Below are positions 58,601 through 64,000 of a stretch of DNA of 64,000 nucleotides, in pieces; positions within the stretch are counted from its first letter, which is position 1, and each line of letters opens with the position of its first letter. The translations under genes and the position numbers were made by a program. The stretch is from Bretschneidera sinensis (lineage: Eukaryota > Streptophyta > Magnoliopsida > Brassicales > Akaniaceae). Where the stretch lies: positions 76,192,820-76,256,819 of the forward strand of contig CM043702.1 of assembly GCA_023935145.1 (NCBI GenBank). Direction: 5' to 3'. The notes under the pieces were generated by a model. It was not told where the DNA came from and made no database searches. It worked only from the letters and a program-made list of their open reading frames with translations.

Positions 58601-60029
58601 TAGACTGATATGTTGAGAATACAATTGAGTCTCTCCTACCAAATAAACCTGTAGAACTTACCACATAAACTCCATCGACTACTGTTTGTAGTCGGTAATG
58701 ATGAGACCTAATAGTTCAAGCCATTATATACCTAAAACCAAATCTGCCCCTTCAATAGGTAACACAAATACATTCTAGGAAAAAAAAGTTGATTCTATAA
58801 GTATAATGATACATTTTGGCACCATTTAGAACAAGTTAGGAAGTCTTCTTTGCCCATCAAAACTTTGAAAGGCTTGCAAGGTAGAATTGGTCATCCTAAC
58901 TATTTGGTCAAACTTTCTTCCATTCCTCGATAATCTTGATAGTGCTTGGAGTTGATTGACCAACTAGAGCATGTAAACTAATTTCAGACACTTGAATCAA
59001 TTAGTCTTCTTCTAAATTGTCCACAAGGTAATCCTCAAGTACACCAAGTGGTTCCTCCTTAGCCATTAACAACAAAAATTGGCTTTTACATTTGTGATCA
59101 TGTTGAAATATCTCATCATAGTTATAACACAGGCCTTTTTCCCTTTTAATTTTTTTCTTCAGTCAGAGATAATCTTATGACTGGTAGTATAGGTGTTTTA
59201 ACTATTGGAGATGGTTTTGGTGAATGTGATACATGAGGTAGACCAGTACCATAAACATGTTGAGGCCATTGAGGTTTCTATAATTTCCTTAACTCAACAA
59301 ACTTATCTTCATGGAATTTTGTTAAGGACATTGCTTGTAACACGGAAGTTAGTTAGAGTACTAACAACTCCCTTCTCAATTCTTGTTTCAACCTTGAGAT
59401 GAAAAAATGAATAAGAAGAGGTTCATGAAGACCATTAACCTTATTGAATAAAGATCCAAATTGAGCCTGGTAATTAGTAATAGATCTAATTTGTTGAAGG
59501 TTAGCTAGTGCGTTCCTATGTAATCTTCATAGGAAGAAAGACCAAACCTTTGTTTAATCATGTCTAATAAATCATACCAAAATGTATGAAACCATTTGAC
59601 ATGGTACATTGAAACCAGGAAAGAGCAGCACCATCCAAGTGAATGGAAGATATCATTAATCTTTTATCAATAGGGGTAGCCTGATAAGTAAAGAACTGTT
59701 CAACTTTAAATGACCAACGAGAAAGATCTATGCCATCAAAACAAGGAAGATCTAACCTGATCATCTTTATTTAATTGTACCCTTGCTATGCTCCTTAATC
59801 CCCCAAGTATGTCTTATACTCACTCTCTTTTTTCATAATGCATTGGTTGCTGATTGTGTCTAAATTGCAAGGTTTCTTAAATTGCAACCAAACACATATC
59901 AGTGACAGAATTCTTGATAGTAGTTGTTTCTACAAATAAATTAGAATGAAATTCAGTAATTCCTTTTAATTTTTCTTCTAATCTTAAGATTGTGTCATCT
60001 ATTTTATTGAATTTAGTACCTTCAGCCAT
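55690..60029 (-). pseudogene. G3 gag-pol with chromodomain-like end, decayed
   Basis: Starts MAEGTKFNKIDDTILRLEEK at 60029. Gag core DLPCFDGIDLSRWSFKVEQFF at about 59755-59690. Zinc knuckle CYNYDEIFQHDHKC near 59130-59090, its second Cys changed to Tyr (the family has CYxCDE…GHKC). RT at about 58350-57850; RNase H at 57603-57304 (VIETNDSNVGIGEILMQ). Integrase zinc region at 57007-56813 (HSSLIEGNNRVHRTF…FYWPGMK) and core at 56776-56142 (MDFITGLP, LDRDKVFLS, YHPQTDGQ). The tail near 55800-55690 reads QVLMQWGWLGFEDTLWEDL in one frame and LEDKVILD at the end, the usual chromodomain-type finish. Several stops and frameshifts; inactive. Confidence 0.85.
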
Positions 60030-60125
60030 TTTTTGGGTTTGGATTCGTTTGATCCGGAAGGAAAGTGAAATTGAAAAGGATGTAGGAAGATGTTTGTTGT
60101 ATGGTGTTACAAAAGGATCTTGGTA

Positions 60126-60140
60126 CAATGAAAGCACCAA
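60126..60140 (-). other. Primer binding site of G3
   Basis: Minus strand TTGGTGCTTTCATTG, one base inside the 5' LTR. tRNA not assigned. Confidence 0.75.
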
Positions 60141-60141
60141 T

Positions 60142-60620
60142 TGATACAGTCTTGTATCAAGTTCTTGATAAGTTCAAGAACCAACTTTGGAAATAGGAGG
60201 GAGAAAAAGTAGAAGTTTGAAGAATAAGAGAAGTTTGAGAGAAAAGATTGAAATTTTTTTTATTGCTTGTCCTTCATCGGATAGGATACATGGTATTTAT
60301 AATGGTTGTTATAAGTATTGTTGTGTTAACAGCTTTAAGAGCCAATAGAATTTGTTACAACTAACTGTTTTATAGTTACTTATTAATAACTTTTCCCACT
60401 AATTGTCATCCTTATTTACTTTCATCTCTTGTATTCCTTGAACCTTCTTTGTTACTTTGTATATGAGTCCATCCATCTTGGAATCTATTTAACTATATTT
60501 CTTCTTCTCATAGTTGTTACTTGTCTTCTGTTGTTTAAGTTTCTTTTAATTGCCATATTCTGCTCTTCTTGCTCTTATGCCTTGCTAGTGTTGTAGCCTT
60601 GGTCATGTACAATGCTATTA
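60142..60620 (-). repeat. 5' LTR of G3 (479 bp)
   Basis: Plus-strand TGATACAGTCTTG…ACAATGCTATTA. Colinear with the 3' LTR apart from a stretch of about 67 bases near 60310-60390. Confidence 0.9.
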
Positions 60621-60625
60621 AAGAG

Positions 60626-60868
60626 GCATGTGCCAAAAAAGATACACTTGACAACTTTTGTGTTCTTTTCTAAAGAACTGTTTCAACATGGTTTTTTTAG
60701 ATCAGGTAAGCTACTTAGGTAGGATTATAATTTATAACACTATAGTGTTAAGGAGAATAAATCACATTCTAGCCAATGAAGAAAACAAAAGGCCTAAGAC
60801 ATCCAATTTATAATGGTAATCCTCCCTATAATGCATATATATTAAACAAAAGCAACGAAGAGGTAAGG
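60626..60868. other. Short AT-rich spacer, nothing recognised
   Basis: No frame or repeat. It separates the TSD of G3 from the LTR of G4. Confidence 0.5.
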
Positions 60869-61174
60869 TGTTCGTACCAAAATAAATCGACTATTGTCTA
60901 TTTGTCGAGTCGATTATTGGAATCGAGTCTGGTATGAGCGGGATCCGAGGAACCTGAAAAAAAAGTCGACTCTGAGTGGTTTGCTCCAGGAAGAACCCTC
61001 CGAAGGTTAAGTCAGACTACGAATTAGGAAGAGTAAAAGAGAAAAGTGAATTCTATTTATATACTACTTGGGGGACCCCCTATTTATAGGGTCCAAAGGG
61101 GTAGAGATTACCATTTTACCTTTGTGATTGATAGGTGTCATCTTCTTATTTGAGGGTATATTTGTCCTATATCA
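60869..61174 (-). repeat. 3' LTR of G4 (about 306 bp)
   Basis: Plus-strand ends TGTTCGTACC and GTCCTATATCA, i.e. minus TGATATAGGAC…GAACA. It contains ctccgaaggttaag (G1 has ctccgatgcttaag) and a minus-strand TATA box CCTATAAATAGG near 61081-61092. The start after the purine tract is well supported; the far end is judged from TG only. Confidence 0.6.
61081..61092 (-). promoter_or_regulatory. TATA box in G4 LTR
   Basis: CCTATAAATAGG inside the short inverted repeat gggggaccccc…tatagggtcc. Reads as a TATA box on the element strand. Confidence 0.5.
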
Positions 61175-61194
61175 CATGCCCTCCCTCTTCGACA
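61175..61194 (-). other. Polypurine tract of G4
   Basis: Minus strand gtcgaagagggagggcatg, directly before TGATATAGG. Compare aaagaagtggggggcatt before TGATGTAGAGG in G2. Confidence 0.7.
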
Positions 61195-61243
61195 TCTTTA
61201 ATTTTGGCTTTTGAATTATGTCTTCCTGCCCCCATCATTTTTA

Positions 61244-62305
61244 GACCCTTCAAGTCGATACTCGATTGGTCCTTAGGGTCGAGTCGTGTTGTGGAGACTT
61301 GGTAGGACCCAATGAATTTGGACCCTTCAAGTTGTTACTCGATTAGTTCTTAGGGCCAAGTTGCCTTGTGGAGACTTGGTGGGACCTAGTGAATTTGGAC
61401 CCTTCAAGTTGGTATTCGACTAGTTCTTGGGCCCGACTTGCTTGATGGGGACTTGGTGGTACATAAATTTGTACCCTTAAAGTCGGTACTTGGCTGGTCC
61501 TTGGGGTCGAGTTACGTGATAGGGACTTGGTGGTACCCAATAAATTTGGACCCTTTAAGTCGGTACTCGGTTGGTTCCTGGGGTCGAGTTGCGTTATGGA
61601 GACTTGGTGGGACCTTATGATTTTGGATCCTTCAAGTTGGTACTCGGCTGGCTCCTAGGGTCAAGTTACATTATAGAGACTTGATGGGACCTAATGATTT
61701 TTTACCTTTTAAATCAGTACTTGATTGGTCCTTGGGGCCAAGTTGCATGATGGGGAATTGGTAGGACCAAATAAATTAGGACCCTTCCAGTCGATACTCG
61801 GCTGCTTCGTCGATACCGAGGTACGTGATAGAGACTTAATGGGATCCAATGATTTTGGACCTTTTAATTCGGTACTTGGCTGGTACTTGGGCCCAACTTG
61901 CGTGATAAGGACTTGGCAGGACTTAATAAATTTGGGCCCTTCAAGTCGGTACTTGGCTAGTCCTTGGGGCCAAGTTACGTGATGGGGACTTCATAGGACC
62001 CAATAAATTTGGACCTTTCAAGTCGGTTCTTGATTGGTTTCTACGACCGAGTTGCGTGATGGAGACTTGGTGGGACCCAATAATTTTGGACCTTTCAAGT
62101 CAGTACTCGACTGGTTTTTGGAGCTGAGTTGTGTGATGGAGACTTAGTGGGACCCAATGATTTTGGACCCTTCAAGTCGGTGCTCAGTCGGTTTTTAGGT
62201 CCAATTTGCATGATGGAAACTTGGTGGGATCTAATGATTTAGAGCTCTTCAAGTTAGTACTCAGCTGGTCCTTGTGGTTGAGTTGTGTGATAGAGACTTC
62301 TCTTT
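61244..62305. repeat. 76-bp minisatellite in G4 3' UTR (14 units)
   Basis: Units open with gacccttcaagtcggtactc and close with gagacttggtgggacccaat plus gatttt. The opening word recurs near 61244, 61320, 61396 and then about every 76 bases (two units 77-79) to about 62241. Units differ at several positions each, mostly transitions, so the array is not freshly made. Apparent frames through it in both strands are by-products of the period. Tandem arrays in the 3' UTR are a known feature of Tat/Ogre-type elements. Confidence 0.95.
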
Positions 62306-62551
62306 TGGTGATCCATCTCGAGGTCGGTCTTCAAGGTAGGCCGAGCACCGACTTGGTGTCTTCTTTTTGGCCTTTTTTTTTAGAAATCTTTTGCTTCTCC
62401 AGGATATCTTTTACACTTTCCTAGTGTGACTGTTGGTGTGATCGATGTGACCGTTGGGCGTCTCGAGGTCTGATAGGATCGTTGGAGTGATTTATGTGAC
62501 TATTGCGGAGCTCAAGGTCTGCTTTTTTGTTCTTTGAGATGCTAGAATTTT

Positions 62552-62558
62552 TATATAA
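62552..62558 (+). promoter_or_regulatory. TATA box of the G4 antisense gene
   Basis: tttttatataagggggcttgg, 267 bases before the ATG at 62819. The equivalent in G2 is TTTATAAGGAGGGGGGCC, 230 bases before its ATG. Confidence 0.6.
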
Positions 62559-62818
62559 GGGGGCTTGGGGTTGCATTTTCCTTATACATCCAAACTTCAA
62601 AATTTTTGATTGCTAGATCGCGATTTGGAATCTTCTTCCTCTAGTCGTAACTTTAAGTCTTTTTTATTTTAGTCGGTCTCTCCCTCTTTGTGGCATCCTC
62701 AGCCTTTTTTGTCTTTCTCTCTTTTGTTTTGTCCGCTTCCTTTATGGTATTCGACTTCGTCCAACTTTGTATTTTCTCTTTATTTCAGTAAGGGATTTTG
62801 ACTTGTTCTTTTTTAATA

Positions 62819-64000
62819 ATGTTTCCATTTCTTAAGGGTGAGGGGTATAGTTATAGCCCCGAGTCTTACTCTTTTTCTTCTGAGAGGACTAAGCTTGATC
62901 AAATCCTCGTGCTCAAGGAGAATCCATTTAATCCCAAGCTAGGGAAAAAATCCCTCCAGTAGAGGAGATTTGTGCTAAGATTTCTAGAGATTATGATCGT
63001 ATGCACTACGAGGATGAGTTATATCCTTATATTATTATTGAAAAATCTTTTGGAACATTTCGTCTCAAGTACTGCATCATTGAGGAGTATGAGATTCGTC
63101 TCCCTACTATTGAGGAGAAAGTATGTAGCTCGATCTGTGGGGATTCTCCTTATGAGATGTTCGTCTGTGAGGTGCATTTTAAGGCTAGGCTATGTCTTCC
63201 CATTGACCCGACAGTAGCCGAGGTCTTTTGGTCTTTTGACATAGCTCTTAATCAGCTTTTTCCTAACTCCATGAATATGGTTGTTGGTTTTGTTTTGAGT
63301 CTCAAAAAATATAATCATCGTATGCCATTCTCCTTAGACCTTTTTCACAATGTATATGTTATTAAGAAGCTCCAAAATTTTGGTTGCTATAATCTATCTA
63401 CAAGGGCCACTAGGAAGGTAGTGGTTGAGAACCCATCTTTATTTCATGATTGGAAAAAGAGGTTCTTCTTTGTTCGATAAAAGGATCCCTTTCCAATCAA
63501 ACAATAGTGGGAATATGAGGATTTCGATTCTCAAAGAGATCCTCTTTCCTTTAGTGAGGCAGATGAGGACCTTCTTGGCAAGATGTGTTCTAAACAAATT
63601 CTCGCCAAGGAGTTATTAAATGAGGACATCCTCATTTGGTATGGACTAAGTCGGGCCACCTATGGTAGTTTGGTTTTCTTAGAGCTTCAAGAATTTACGA
63701 TTTACTTTTCTTATGTTTGTGTTTTCCTACCATTTATTCTTGTATTGACTTGTTTGTTTTTTCTTCTTTTTAGCCATAGTTGCTGACAGGAACTGACTAC
63801 TACGCCTTGTGGTTTCTAGGCAGAACCATCCTCTCTTCCCTCAACTACTTCTATCGCTCCTACTCCTATAGTGGCCTCTCTTCCCCTTCATATAGAGTGT
63901 AGGAAAAGGCATCATGTTGATCAGTTTTTGGGCTCGAGGGAGTATTCTTTTTCTAAGCCTCATATTAGAGAGGTTCAACCTTTCTCTTAGTCAATTCCCG
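62819..64000 (+). pseudogene. G4 accessory gene (putative gypsy-type transposon protein), partial and mutated
   Basis: Starts MFPFLKGEGYSYSPESY at 62819, then changes frame in an A-run near 62944-62949. The following frame (from about 62957) reads VEEICAKISRDYD, KYCIIEEYEIRL, MFVCEVHFKARLCLPI, MVVGFVLSLKKYNHRM and NPSLFHDWKKRFFFVR. The Cys/Leu-rich 'F…R..LP…F' part followed by 'P.…WKxRFFFV' is the signature of the PF04195-type family. Stops at 63478 and 63505 break it, but the frame goes on to EDILIWYGLSRATYG. A probable intron follows (donor 63665, acceptor 63773), then exon 2 to the window edge. It lies antisense to G4. Function unknown. Confidence 0.7.
63665..63773 (+). other. Probable intron in G4 accessory gene (109 bp)
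   Basis: Donor G|GTAGTTTGG, T-rich tract tgttttttcttctttttag as acceptor. The upstream codon is split after one base (phase 1), as in the G2 gene, and the preceding residues DILIWYGLSRATY align with DIELARLGICPED of G2. Confidence 0.55.

Larger units (their letters stand above)
55262..60620 (-). mobile_element. Reina-like Ty3/gypsy retrotransposon G3
   Basis: 5,359 bp on the minus strand, with LTRs 60142-60620 (5') and 55262-55673 (3') and a perfect TSD aagag (55257-55261 and 60621-60625). Short LTRs, a compact gag-pol, integrase with RLSKYSHF and KSIILDRDKVFLSHFWK, and a chromodomain-like end point to the Reina group of chromoviruses. The clade call is from motifs only. Confidence 0.9.
60869..64000 (-). 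mobile_element. Tat-lineage Ty3/gypsy retrotransposon G4, 3' part (cut by window edge)
   Basis: Read from the left on the plus strand: 3' LTR (inverted), polypurine tract, 14-unit 76-bp array, then an accessory gene on the plus strand, which is antisense to the element. This is the same 3' plan as G2. Pol and the 5' LTR would lie beyond 64000, so membership rests on the LTR, polypurine tract and accessory gene, not on pol. Confidence 0.65.

Noticed and set aside
61343..62424. Open frames of 65-85 codons on both strands in the 76-bp array (e.g. 61725-61982, 61540-61343)
   Set aside because: They arise because the repeat unit lacks stops in some frames; residues follow the DNA period and resemble no protein.
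62819..64000. G4 accessory gene as a host nuclear gene
   Set aside because: Family resemblance, antisense position next to an inverted LTR and polypurine tract, and the matching gene in G2 all favour a retrotransposon gene.

Overview
The window looks like intergenic, heterochromatin-type DNA from a flowering plant, probably a eudicot. It is AT-rich and consists almost entirely of nested LTR retrotransposons from plant lineages (Tat and Tekay/Del-like and Reina-like Ty3/gypsy, Tork-like Ty1/copia), plus one decayed L1-type LINE. I found no host protein gene, tRNA, rRNA or CRISPR array. The species cannot be named from the sequence. Lineage names are my reading of protein motifs, not the result of a search.

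Layout: (1) 1-5792, minus strand: a Tat-lineage element (G1) cut by the left edge. Its fused gag-pol frame is open from the ATG at 5106 to base 1 (1702 codons). (2) 5793-9530: AT-rich non-coding DNA with microsatellites and two short tandem duplications. (3) 9530-10828: 3' part of a LINE ORF2, broken by element T1. (4) 10829-17576, minus: Tekay-like T1, lacking its 5' end. (5) 17577-20934 and 52031-52615: an old Ty1/copia-like element (X) with two LTRs and a decayed interior. Its second LTR is split by a 31-kb insertion.

That insertion (20935-52030, plus) is a second, dead Tat-lineage element (G2). G2 was itself invaded three times: by Tork-like C1 (28160-34052, TSD tggat), by Tekay-like T2 (34837-43679) and by Tork-like C2 (45741-51845, minus, TSD ctcac, inside the G2 3' LTR). 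Between pol and its 3' LTR, G2 carries an extra gene on the opposite strand (27480-28159, 34053-34836 and 43680-43970). That gene has a TATA box and a recognisable intron.

Right side: 52616-53752 unassigned; 53758-54504 a solo LTR (S1) with TSD ggagc; 55262-60620, minus: Reina-like G3 with a perfect TSD aagag; 60869-64000, minus: the 3' end of a third Tat-lineage element (G4). G4 has a 306-bp LTR, a 14-unit array of a 76-bp repeat in its 3' UTR, and the same antisense gene, with TATA box and intron in the same place and phase as in G2.

The most noteworthy system is this antisense, apparently spliced gene with its own promoter, flanked by minisatellite arrays, seen independently in G2 and G4. 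The gene family (putative gypsy-type transposon protein, Pfam PF04195-like) and antisense genes in Tat elements (for example Grande) are known; the conserved promoter and intron arrangement is the part worth checking.
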